Origin: Hyphomicrobiales bacterium
GTDB taxonomy: Bacteria > Pseudomonadota > Alphaproteobacteria > Rhizobiales > Rhizobiaceae
DNA: 13,152 bases
NCBI GenBank assembly: GCA_015654965.1
Contig: JAATGD010000026.1
Location: 1 to 13,152, forward strand
Direction: 5' to 3'
Shown here: positions 6,985 to 13,152 of the stretch, one piece after another
How positions within the stretch are numbered: position 1 is the first letter of the stretch
How the letters are laid out: each line of letters begins with the position of its first letter
Translations under genes and position numbers: made by a program
Notes under the pieces: generated by a model
The model's database searches: none
What the model saw: only the letters and a program-made list of their open reading frames with translations
Told to the model about the DNA's origin: nothing

Positions 6985-8712
6985 TTAACGACGTTTGGCA
7001 GGTTTGTCCAAGAGCTTCATTCCGTGACGTTTGACAAGTTCGGTCGTGACAGCTTCGATCTCTTGTGCTTTTCGGGCGGCATCCCAGCCAAATTCGACCG
7101 CCAGAATATCGGCAATGGCGTTCAGATTGGCATTGGATAATGCCCCGTCAATCGCCAGTGTCGTGCGTCGCAGAACCACGTCGGAGAGATGCACGACCAA
7201 TTCGTTGCGCGCGATCCATGCGATTTCCGCACGGCTTATGGTGTCCGTGTCAGGCAAAAGCGTAACGCCAGCTTTTGCCTCATCCTCAATGATCGACAAG
7301 GCCGTCGTGCCATAACGGCTCAAGACTGTTTCAACGCGATCCGCTGCAAGCCCGGTTTCACTGGCGTATTTTGCCACCCATGCAGCGCGCGCGTTGATAT
7401 CTGCCGGATAATCCTTGCCGCCACCGATGCTCAGGTTGCGGGTTGATTTGCGGCGTTCGCGGCCAAAGCGGTTGAGAACCGTATCGGCCACTTCTTCGGC
7501 AAAGCCGCGAAACGTCGTCCATTTGCCGCCAATGAGCGAAATGATTGCAAACGGGCGGCTGACATCAGGTTCGATGACCGGCGCGGAGTGATCGCGGCTG
7601 ATCAGGCCCGGCTCGGACGCATTGGAGGCAGGCAGCGGGCGAATGCCGCTATAGGTATAGACGATCTGGCTGCGCTCAAACGTCAGCTTCGGCAACAATG
7701 AACGCAGGCTTTCGATGAAATAATCGATTTCCTTGTCCTCAGCGAAGACTTCATCGGGATTGTTGGCCGGAATATCGGTCGAACCGACCAGCGCAAGCCC
7801 ATGATAATCATAGACGAGACAGATACGGCCATCATCCGCCTCGAAATAGATCATGCGCCCCTTGAGGCTTTTGACCAGTTCCGGGTGGTCGATCAGGATA
7901 TGCGATCCCTTAGTGCCGCCGATCATCTTGGTCGGTTTACCCAAAGCTTCGTTGACGTGATCGATCCACGGACCGGCGGCATTGACGACGAGCTTTGGCT
8001 TGACCGAGAACGTCGCGCCATCCGGCCCTTTAAAATTCACCGTACCATTATTGACGGCAACAAGCGTCGTGAAATTTGCAGCCGCATTTTTCGGATTGGC
8101 CTTAAGACCATCGCTGACAAGTTCATAAACCAGACGTTCCGGCTTGCTCACCTTGGCGTCGTGATAAATGCCACCGCCAACGATTGTTGGCGTGATATAG
8201 GGAATTTCCTTGATCGCTGCCTTTTTGAGCAGGAAGCGATGGCGCGGCATGACGCGTTCACGCGATCCGAAATAATCGTAAAGGCCAAGGCCGATCTTGA
8301 TGAGAACCGCACCGCGGCTACGCGGTGCGGTGGTCGAGCCGAACAGGGTGCGCAACGCTGCCGTAATGCCTTTGGTCCATGAGAAGACCGGAATAAAGGT
8401 CGGCAATGGTTCGACATTATGCGGCGCGTTTTTCAAAAGGAGATTACGTTCCAGCGTCGATTGTGCGACCAGGCCAAACTCGCCGGTTTCCAGATATTTG
8501 AGACCGCCGTGAATGAGGCGCGAAGGCGCGGCGCTCGTGCCTGACCCAAAGTCGCCCTTATCGACAATCAAGCAGCTCACGCCCTGCTCGCTCAGATCGC
8601 GATAAAGCCCCGCGCCGTTGATGCCTGCTCCCAGAATGAGCACGTCAACACCCTCGGTTTCGAGGTGGCTAATGCGGTTCTTCATTTCAGCCCTGCTTAC
8701 GAAATCACTCAT
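6985..8712 (-). CDS. glpD: GlpD-family FAD-dependent glycerol-3-phosphate (or polyol-phosphate) dehydrogenase
   Basis: Membrane-associated flavoenzyme that oxidises glycerol 3-phosphate or a related polyol phosphate and passes electrons to quinone. The 575 residues show an N-terminal FAD-binding fold (VLILGAGINGAG, 24-35), the GlpD signature SRLIHGGLKYLE around residue 65-75, and the LIKIGLGLYDYFGSRERVMPR segment that aligns by eye with E. coli GlpD. Further on are VVNAAGPWIDHV, IYFEADDGRICLVYDYHG and YSGIRPLPA, then a C-terminal DAO-type domain. It lies 34 bp after the FGGY kinase and ends the operon. In Brucella erythritol catabolism the GlpD homologue EryB oxidises erythritol 4-phosphate, so the product of the neighbouring kinase is as likely a substrate as glycerol phosphate; the symbol reflects family, not proven substrate. 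The ATG at 8712 has a weak ribosome site, whereas an in-frame ATG at 8685 has AGGG five bases upstream and may be the real start (566 aa). Confidence 0.88.
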   Translation of the reverse strand: MSDFVSRAEMKNRISHLETEGVDVLILGAGINGAGLYRDLSEQGVSCLIVDKGDFGSGTSAAPSRLIHGGLKYLETGEFGLVAQSTLERNLLLKNAPHNVEPLPTFIPVFSWTKGITAALRTLFGSTTAPRSRGAVLIKIGLGLYDYFGSRERVMPRHRFLLKKAAIKEIPYITPTIVGGGIYHDAKVSKPERLVYELVSDGLKANPKNAAANFTTLVAVNNGTVNFKGPDGATFSVKPKLVVNAAGPWIDHVNEALGKPTKMIGGTKGSHILIDHPELVKSLKGRMIYFEADDGRICLVYDYHGLALVGSTDIPANNPDEVFAEDKEIDYFIESLRSLLPKLTFERSQIVYTYSGIRPLPASNASEPGLISRDHSAPVIEPDVSRPFAIISLIGGKWTTFRGFAEEVADTVLNRFGRERRKSTRNLSIGGGKDYPADINARAAWVAKYASETGLAADRVETVLSRYGTTALSIIEDEAKAGVTLLPDTDTISRAEIAWIARNELVVHLSDVVLRRTTLAIDGALSNANLNAIADILAVEFGWDAARKAQEIEAVTTELVKRHGMKLLDKPAKRR

Positions 8713-8746
8713 TTCACTGTCTTCACATCTGTTGTCTGCGCCATAT

Positions 8747-10261
8747 TCAATCCGTCAGGGCTTCGATTTTTGGCCAGAGAGGGCCAAGAGAAGATGCAAT
8801 ATCCTTGAACAGCGCATAGCGTTTTTCATATTGTACGTTGCGTGCCACATCCGGCGTATAGGTCCGGCCAATCGCATCGAGATCACGCGGATCGCTGTAA
8901 ACGTCGGCAAAAACGCCCGCCCCCTTGCCTGCGCAAAGGGCAGCGCCCCATGCGGCCGCTTCATCCGTATCGGTCACCGTGACCGGCATACCCAGCACAT
9001 TGGCAAACATCTGTGCGAATGACGGGCTGCGCGAAACGCCACCCGTGAGGCGTGCTGCGGAAATCGCAAAACCGTCTTTGAGATGATCGACATGAATGCG
9101 GTGATTGAAGGCAATGCCTTCCCATACCGCGCGCAACATGTCACCACGCTCCTGCCAGCCGCGAAGACCGAAGAAAGCCCCGCTCGCCATCGCGCCATAG
9201 GGTGAACCGAACAGATAGGGATGAAACAGCGCCGTCGAGGGCCTTGCCAGAGCGGCATCGATTTCCGGGCGCAGCATGTCATGGATCGAGCGTCCCGTTT
9301 CCTCGGCCTCATGACGCTCTGCCGGACAGAGATTATCGAGGAACCAGTCATAATTCGCCGTGGAAGCAGGTGAAATGGACATATTGTTCCATTCGCCGGG
9401 TGCAATGCCGTTACGGCAAAACCAGCTCTTATCCACATTGGGCTTTGACGACAGGGTTTCATTAATCGAATAGGTCCCGGCCACGACCGCAACCGTGCCA
9501 GATTTCAAACCGCCGACTCCGAGCGCCGATGCGGTTACATCGTGCAGACCGCCGACGACAGGAGTGCCGGCAACAAGGCCGGTGCGCCGCGCGCACTCAT
9601 CCGAAACACCGCCGACAATCTCATCCGAACGCGCCATGGGTGGAAGAGCATCCCAGAGCGCATCCAGTCCGAAAACGGCGAGCGCATCGCGCGAATAATC
9701 TTGGCTATTCACATCGGTAAAGGAGGTCGAGGCTTCCGTGCGGTCGGTGCCGACCTCACCTGTGAGGCAGAAGCGCAGCCAGTCCTTGCAGGCGATGATA
9801 TGGCCGATGCGCGCATAGCGTTCCGGCTCGTTTTCCCTGACCCATGCCAGAATGGCCGAAGGGGCGGATGCATGCGGCAACTGGCCGGTGATCGCAATCG
9901 ACTGCTGCGCAACGGGACTGTTCACCCAGCGCTCGGCCACATCGACCGCGCGGCTGTCGAGCGAGAGGATTCCCGCGCCAAGCGGACGATTATCCCGGTC
10001 GAGCATATAGATGCCGTCGCCATGCGCCGTGGTGGCGATGGCGAGAATGTCCGATGCCGCACGCCCGCTTTTGGCAATCGCTTCAGCGATGGCGTCGGCG
10101 GTCGCATCCCAGAATGCATCCATATCGCGCTCGACATGACGCGGGCGCGGCAGTGATTGCGCAACGCGTCGGCGCGCAACGGCAAGCGGCGTGCCGTCAA
10201 TGTCAAACAGGACCGCCTTGGTGACGGTCAGTCCGCTATCAATTCCCAGCAGAGACGGCAT
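8747..10261 (-). CDS. FGGY-family carbohydrate kinase, L-xylulose kinase (LyxK)-like
   Basis: Cytoplasmic ATP-dependent kinase that phosphorylates an imported sugar, ketose or polyol. Its 504 residues are normal for the family. Phosphate-binding LLGIDSGLTVTKAVLFD lies at residues 4-20. Substrate-side motifs include HVERDMDAFW (42-51), ILSLDSRAVD (98-107) and GTPVVGGLHDVTASALGVGG (232-251), where Asp241 is the probable catalytic base. The C-terminal half has AVVAGTYSIN, LTGGVSRSPSFAQMFANVLG and DEAAAWGAALCAGKG for ATP binding. By eye it resembles E. coli LyxK more than GlpK or XylB, notably in GTPVVGGL-D and the ENEPERYARIGHIIACKDWLR stretch. The start ATG at 10261 has AGGA nine bases upstream. 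It sits 42 bp after the DeoR gene and 34 bp before the dehydrogenase, so it very likely makes the phosphate ester that the dehydrogenase oxidises. Exact substrate unknown; pentulose, erythritol/threitol or another polyol are candidates. Confidence 0.9.
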   Translation of the reverse strand: MPSLLGIDSGLTVTKAVLFDIDGTPLAVARRRVAQSLPRPRHVERDMDAFWDATADAIAEAIAKSGRAASDILAIATTAHGDGIYMLDRDNRPLGAGILSLDSRAVDVAERWVNSPVAQQSIAITGQLPHASAPSAILAWVRENEPERYARIGHIIACKDWLRFCLTGEVGTDRTEASTSFTDVNSQDYSRDALAVFGLDALWDALPPMARSDEIVGGVSDECARRTGLVAGTPVVGGLHDVTASALGVGGLKSGTVAVVAGTYSINETLSSKPNVDKSWFCRNGIAPGEWNNMSISPASTANYDWFLDNLCPAERHEAEETGRSIHDMLRPEIDAALARPSTALFHPYLFGSPYGAMASGAFFGLRGWQERGDMLRAVWEGIAFNHRIHVDHLKDGFAISAARLTGGVSRSPSFAQMFANVLGMPVTVTDTDEAAAWGAALCAGKGAGVFADVYSDPRDLDAIGRTYTPDVARNVQYEKRYALFKDIASSLGPLWPKIEALTD

Positions 10262-10303
10262 GGATTTATTTCCTGATATGCTGATAAAGCCCCAAGGAGG
10301 CGG

Positions 10304-11161
10304 CTATTCTTTCGTCGTGCCGGAACTGGCGATAACCACATGGATGTCTTGCGCTTGCAGGCGTTCGATATGCTCGGGCGGCGTCTTGTCATCGACAATG
10401 ACGACATCGAAATCATTGAGCGCGCCGAAATTATGCAAGGCCCGACGCTCGAATTTCGTGTGATCGGTCAAGAGCACGCGCTTTGCCGCGCATTCCAGCA
10501 TGGCGCGCTTGGTTTCGATCATTTCCGGCGACTGGTGAAACAGCAGATCGTCAGTAACGGCTGCAATCGAAATGAACGCCACATCGGCGCGCAGGCGGCG
10601 GATTTCATGGATCGTCATGCCGCCGACAAAGGCGTTGCACCAGTTGTAAAGCTGCCCACCAAGACCGAGCAGCGTGACATCTTTGATATCGCGCACTTCG
10701 TTCATCAATATCAGCGAATTGGTGATGACCGTCAGCGGCCCCTTGTCCGCCAGATAAGGCACCATCTGCAAAACAGTCGTGGAATCGTCGAAGAAAATGG
10801 CCTGACCCGGCTCGACGAATTGCATCGCGGCTTCGGCAATCAGCTTCTTTTCTTCCGCCTGGCGGGCAACGCGGTAAAGATCGCTTGCTTCGATCAGGCT
10901 TGTGGGGGCCGCGGAAACAATACCGCGCGATTTACGAAACAGGCCACGGCTGACCAGTTCATCCACGTCGCGATGCGCAGTCATCAGACTGATCGCGAAA
11001 CGCTCGGTCAGATCCTCGATCCGCACCGACCCTTCCGACATGATCATGTCAGCAATCTGCTGGCGGCGAACCAATTGACGGGCATGGCGGCTGTCATTGG
11101 GCACCTGCTCGACCATCAATCTGTCTATGCTTGCTTTGTTGCTTGTAACCATGCCTGTCAC
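10304..11161 (-). CDS. DeoR-family transcriptional repressor
   Basis: Probable local repressor of the sugar locus, released when a phosphorylated intermediate binds. The N-terminal winged helix-turn-helix spans about residues 28-85, with RRQQIADMIMSEGSVRIEDL and SLMTAHRDVDELVSRGL as recognition region. The C-terminal sugar-phosphate-sensing domain has the usual landmarks FFDDSTTVLQM, VITNSLILMNE, LGGQLYN, ETKRAMLE and LLTDHTKFERRAL. The 285-residue length includes about 25 residues more than usual in front of the helix-turn-helix. The first start is a GTG at 11161 with GGAG four bases upstream; an in-frame ATG at 11152 (codon 4) is an alternative. It lies between the transport genes and the two enzymes and is followed by the kinase after 42 bp. 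A terminator-like hairpin precedes it, so it may have its own promoter, perhaps controlled through the dyad at 11209-11225. Confidence 0.92.
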   Translation of the reverse strand: MTGMVTSNKASIDRLMVEQVPNDSRHARQLVRRQQIADMIMSEGSVRIEDLTERFAISLMTAHRDVDELVSRGLFRKSRGIVSAAPTSLIEASDLYRVARQAEEKKLIAEAAMQFVEPGQAIFFDDSTTVLQMVPYLADKGPLTVITNSLILMNEVRDIKDVTLLGLGGQLYNWCNAFVGGMTIHEIRRLRADVAFISIAAVTDDLLFHQSPEMIETKRAMLECAAKRVLLTDHTKFERRALHNFGALNDFDVVIVDDKTPPEHIERLQAQDIHVVIASSGTTKE

Positions 11162-11208
11162 TCATCTCCAGACGCTCTTGGCCCAGCCATTCTTGTCATT
11201 GACCGGTC

Positions 11209-11225
11209 CCGATACACAGCATCGG
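11209..11225. promoter_or_regulatory. Small dyad before the DeoR gene, candidate operator
   Basis: CCGAT (11209-11213) and ATCGG (11221-11225) flank a 7-nt spacer, about 50-65 bp before the DeoR start and next to the terminator-like hairpin. Position suits an autoregulatory operator, but the arms are short and a chance occurrence cannot be excluded. Confidence 0.25.
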
Positions 11226-11232
11226 TATGAAA

Positions 11233-11263
11233 ACGTGACGCGAGCTTCATGCCCGCGTCACGT
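11233..11263 (-). terminator. Intrinsic terminator or attenuator between transport and enzyme modules
   Basis: On the minus strand ACGTGACGCG and CGCGTCACGT form a perfect 10-bp, G+C-rich stem with an 11-nt loop, starting 11 bp after the binding-protein stop and followed by TTTTCAT. This is the best intrinsic-terminator candidate in the window. It would reduce read-through into the DeoR-kinase-dehydrogenase genes and stabilise the 3' end of the binding-protein mRNA. Confidence 0.7.
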
Positions 11264-11274
11264 CTGTTCAGGGC

Positions 11275-12222
11275 TTATTGTTCGAGAACGAACGGAGCCG
11301 TATATTTATCGACATTGTCCTTGGTGATCAGGAAGCAATCAAACAACTGCTTTTCCTGATCGACGCCGGTCTTGCCGGTCTTGATGAAACTGTCGGCCTG
11401 TTTGACGGCGGCTTCCGAGAAGATCGCAACCGGCTGAAGAACGGTGTACTGGAGTTCACCGGCCTTGATCGCGGCAACCGCATCTGGCGAGCCGTCGAAA
11501 CCGCCAACCTTGACCTGATCAAGCTTGCCAGCCTGCTTGAGAGCGGCAATAGCACCCAGCGCCATCTCGTCATTGCCCGAGATCACACCGATAATGTCGG
11601 GGTTTGACTGGAGCAGCGACTGCATCTTGTCGTGGCCCTGGGTACGGTTCCAGTTGGCAACGTCCTGACCGGCCTTCACCAGATCCGGATACTGCGACAG
11701 AACTGTTTCATAACCGTTGGAACGCGTTGCGGCATTGTTGTCGGAAGGCGAGCCGAACAATTCGACATATTTGCCTTCTTCGCCAACGGCCTCAACCCAT
11801 TGCGTTGCACCAAGGGCAGCGCCCTGTGCGTTGTTGGACACGAGCTGTGCCTTGGCCAGACCTTCCTGATTGATTTCAGCATTCACAAGAAACACCGGAA
11901 TACCGGCTGCGACAGCGCGCTTGACGGCACCGACCGAACCATCCGCATTGGCCGGGTCGAGAATGATGGCGACCGACTTGTTGGTGATCGCGGTATCGAC
12001 CAGATTGCTTTCGGTGTTGGTGTCACCCTTATGGCCGCCGACGACTGCGGAATAGCCAAGACCTTCTGCGGTCTTCTTGGCGATTTCGCCTTCGGTGTAC
12101 CAATAGGGATTGGATGGATCGTTGACGATGATCGAAACCAGACCATCGGCCCATGCCGAGCTTGCGATCAGCGGCAATGCTGCGGCAGCAGCAAACAGAA
12201 CGCGCATACCCTTCTTAAACAT
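11275..12222 (-). CDS. Sugar ABC transporter periplasmic binding protein (ribose/RbsB-like family)
   Basis: Periplasmic receptor that captures a sugar or polyol and hands it to the membrane permease. The 315-residue precursor starts at ATG 12222, preceded by GGGAG six bases upstream. Residues 1 to about 25 form a classical Sec signal (MFKKGMRVLFAAAAALPLIA, cleavage likely after SAWA). The mature protein follows the type I periplasmic-binding fold: VSIIVNDPSNPYWYTEGEIA, where the aromatic residues usually stack on the sugar, then GGHKGDTNTESNLVDTAITN, AIILDPANADGSVGAVKRA, GIPVFLVNAEI, VELFGSPSDNNAATRSNGY and GVISGNDEMALGAIAALK, ending in VKVGGFDGSPDAVAAIKAG. These are typical of RbsB-like proteins. 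It is encoded after its permease, with 156 bp of hairpin-rich sequence between, and is followed by a strong terminator-like stem, an arrangement that favours extra binding-protein mRNA. Sugar specificity is not decidable. Confidence 0.92.
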   Translation of the reverse strand: MFKKGMRVLFAAAAALPLIASSAWADGLVSIIVNDPSNPYWYTEGEIAKKTAEGLGYSAVVGGHKGDTNTESNLVDTAITNKSVAIILDPANADGSVGAVKRAVAAGIPVFLVNAEINQEGLAKAQLVSNNAQGAALGATQWVEAVGEEGKYVELFGSPSDNNAATRSNGYETVLSQYPDLVKAGQDVANWNRTQGHDKMQSLLQSNPDIIGVISGNDEMALGAIAALKQAGKLDQVKVGGFDGSPDAVAAIKAGELQYTVLQPVAIFSEAAVKQADSFIKTGKTGVDQEKQLFDCFLITKDNVDKYTAPFVLEQ

Positions 12223-12255
12223 GTCTCACTCCCGTAAAAATTATCGTTGCGTTAT

Positions 12256-12320
12256 GCCGGTTTCCCGGCGTTACCATTTCCAGTGGGCGAGGCTTTCGAG
12301 CTTGATCGCCGTCCTGGAAA
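12256..12320 (-). other. Two adjacent structured elements in the permease/binding-protein gap
   Basis: Near the binding-protein gene, GCCGG-GAAA-CCGGC (minus strand, 12256-12269) is a short hairpin capped by a GNRA-type tetraloop. Next to it is a nested structure: TTTCCAG (12277-12283) pairs with CTGGAAA (12314-12320), inside that GGCGA (12286-12290) with TCGCC (12306-12310), and inside that GCT (12292-12294) with AGC (12299-12301). No coding frame explains them. A leader structure of the binding-protein mRNA, a processed fragment or a small RNA are possible. Confidence 0.4.
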
Positions 12321-12342
12321 CTTTTCGCTACCCCCGAAGAAC

Positions 12343-12372
12343 CGGCCCCACCCGGAACGGTGGGCGGGGCCG
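12343..12372 (-). terminator. G+C-rich hairpin right after the permease stop
   Basis: CGGCCCC (12343-12349) and GGGGCCG (12366-12372) form a 7-bp all-G+C stem, extendable by three C-G pairs past one mismatch, beginning six bases after the permease stop on the minus strand. There is no T run behind it (GTTCTTCGGGGG), so partial termination or mRNA end protection is more likely than full termination. Confidence 0.45.
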
Positions 12373-12378
12373 TAAGCG

Positions 12379-13152
12379 TTATCGCCGGGAATATTGAATG
12401 CTGTTGAGCAGAACCGCGAGCACGATCACCGCACCCGTAAAGACAGTCTGCCAGTAAGAAGAAACACCGATGATCACGAGGCCATCGGACAGGAAGCCGA
12501 TCACGAAAGCGCCGAGCAACGTGCCCTGAATGGTACCGCGACCACCCGTCAATGCCGCGCCACCAATCACCACCGCGGCGATTGCCGTCAGCTCATAGGT
12601 GGTGCCTGCGGTCGGGCCAGCCGAAGTCAACTGCGATGAGAGAACCAGACCGGCGATTGCCGCACAGATGCCCGAAATCACATAGACCGAAACCTTGATG
12701 CGCTTGACCGGAACGCCCGAAAGTTCTGCGGCGCGTTCATTGCCGCCCGAGGCATAGAGCCAGCGGCCGAATGCGGTGCGGTTGAGAACAATGGCGACGA
12801 TGATTGCGAGAACTGCGAGCACGACAACGCCGATCGGCACGCCGAACAGCTTGTTGAAGCCCAGCCAGTCAAAGCCGGTATTGCCGAGTTCCGGGCGTCC
12901 GCCCAGATTGTTGTAAGTCAGGCCGTTGGTCATCAAGAGCGCCACGCCGCGCGCGCAGTAAAGCACGCCAAGGGTTGCGACGAATGCCGGAACGCGCAAG
13001 TAAGCGATCAGCACACCATTGACCGCGCCCACGAATGCCCCGAGCGCACAGGTGATCAGCACCACAGCCCAGACAGGGAAATAGAGGATGATGCCGAATT
13101 CCTGCAAGGTCACGCCCTGCATCAGAAAGCCTGCGACAACACCCGCAAGCCC
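12379..13152 (-). CDS. Sugar ABC transporter permease (ribose/RbsC-like), N-terminus outside window
   Basis: Inner-membrane channel subunit that works with the binding protein encoded downstream. The minus-strand frame is open from the TAA at 12379-12381 to the window edge, giving 257 residues; the reading before the first internal Met (GLAGVVAGFLMQGVTLQEFG) is already membrane-like, so the true start lies outside. RbsC/BPD_transp_2 features include GAFVGAVNGVLIAYLRVPAF, VATLGVLYCARGVALLMTNG, LGGRPELGNTGFDWLG, VVLAVLAIIVAIVLNRTAFG, RWLYASGGNERAAELSGV and, near the end, GGAALTGGRGTIQGTLLGAF and SSYWQTVFTGAVIVLAVLL. About 60 residues are missing compared with a usual 320-residue family member. 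The ATPase of the system is expected upstream of it, beyond the right edge. Confidence 0.92.
   Translation of the reverse strand, partial: GLAGVVAGFLMQGVTLQEFGIILYFPVWAVVLITCALGAFVGAVNGVLIAYLRVPAFVATLGVLYCARGVALLMTNGLTYNNLGGRPELGNTGFDWLGFNKLFGVPIGVVVLAVLAIIVAIVLNRTAFGRWLYASGGNERAAELSGVPVKRIKVSVYVISGICAAIAGLVLSSQLTSAGPTAGTTYELTAIAAVVIGGAALTGGRGTIQGTLLGAFVIGFLSDGLVIIGVSSYWQTVFTGAVIVLAVLLNSIQYSRR

Noticed and set aside
9542..10156. A 204-codon plus-strand frame
   Set aside because: It is opposite the FGGY kinase coding sequence and has no recognisable motif.
10340..11230. A 296-codon open frame on the plus strand
   Set aside because: It lies almost entirely opposite the DeoR gene, whose protein is recognisable throughout. 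The plus-strand product has no recognisable domain and is rich in His, Arg and Gln, as expected of a shadow frame in G+C-rich DNA.

Overview
The window reads as chromosomal DNA of an alphaproteobacterium of the Brucella/Ochrobactrum type. The basis is moderately high G+C, dense minus-strand operons of solute transporters and sugar/polyol catabolism, and protein sequences that look typical of Rhizobiales. The genus is my inference, not a database result. There are no rRNA or tRNA genes, insertion sequences, CRISPR arrays or phage genes that I can see.

Left part (1-3968): a NitT/TauT-type ABC uptake system on the minus strand (substrate-binding protein 475-1503 with a twin-arginine signal, then a permease running off the left edge). 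Across a 163-bp control region a TonB-dependent outer-membrane receptor gene (1667-3922) runs the other way. The receptor is interrupted by a single in-frame TAA at 2042-2044 inside the plug domain, with the same frame intact on both sides, so it looks like a recently broken gene. Outer-membrane receptor and inner-membrane ABC system would have formed one uptake route for an unknown, perhaps sulfonate-like or chelated, substrate.

Middle part (4046-6609): a compact minus-strand operon of a DUF3100 membrane protein (GTG start, very strong ribosome site), a second small membrane protein 12 bp downstream, and an M20D amidohydrolase with its metal-binding residues present. Together they look like an uncharacterised permease pair plus cytoplasmic amide hydrolase. 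A perfect 10-bp inverted repeat (6696-6720) and a short tandem repeat lie upstream.

Right part (6985-13152): a minus-strand sugar/polyol catabolic locus in the order ribose-type ABC permease (partial), periplasmic sugar-binding protein, DeoR-family repressor, FGGY kinase resembling L-xylulose kinase, and a GlpD-family FAD dehydrogenase. The implied logic is import of a sugar or polyol, phosphorylation, then oxidation of the phosphate ester at the membrane, under DeoR control. A terminator-like hairpin (11233-11263) separates the transport module from the regulator/enzyme module, and a cluster of stem-loops (12256-12372) separates the permease from the binding protein. The substrate cannot be read from the sequence.
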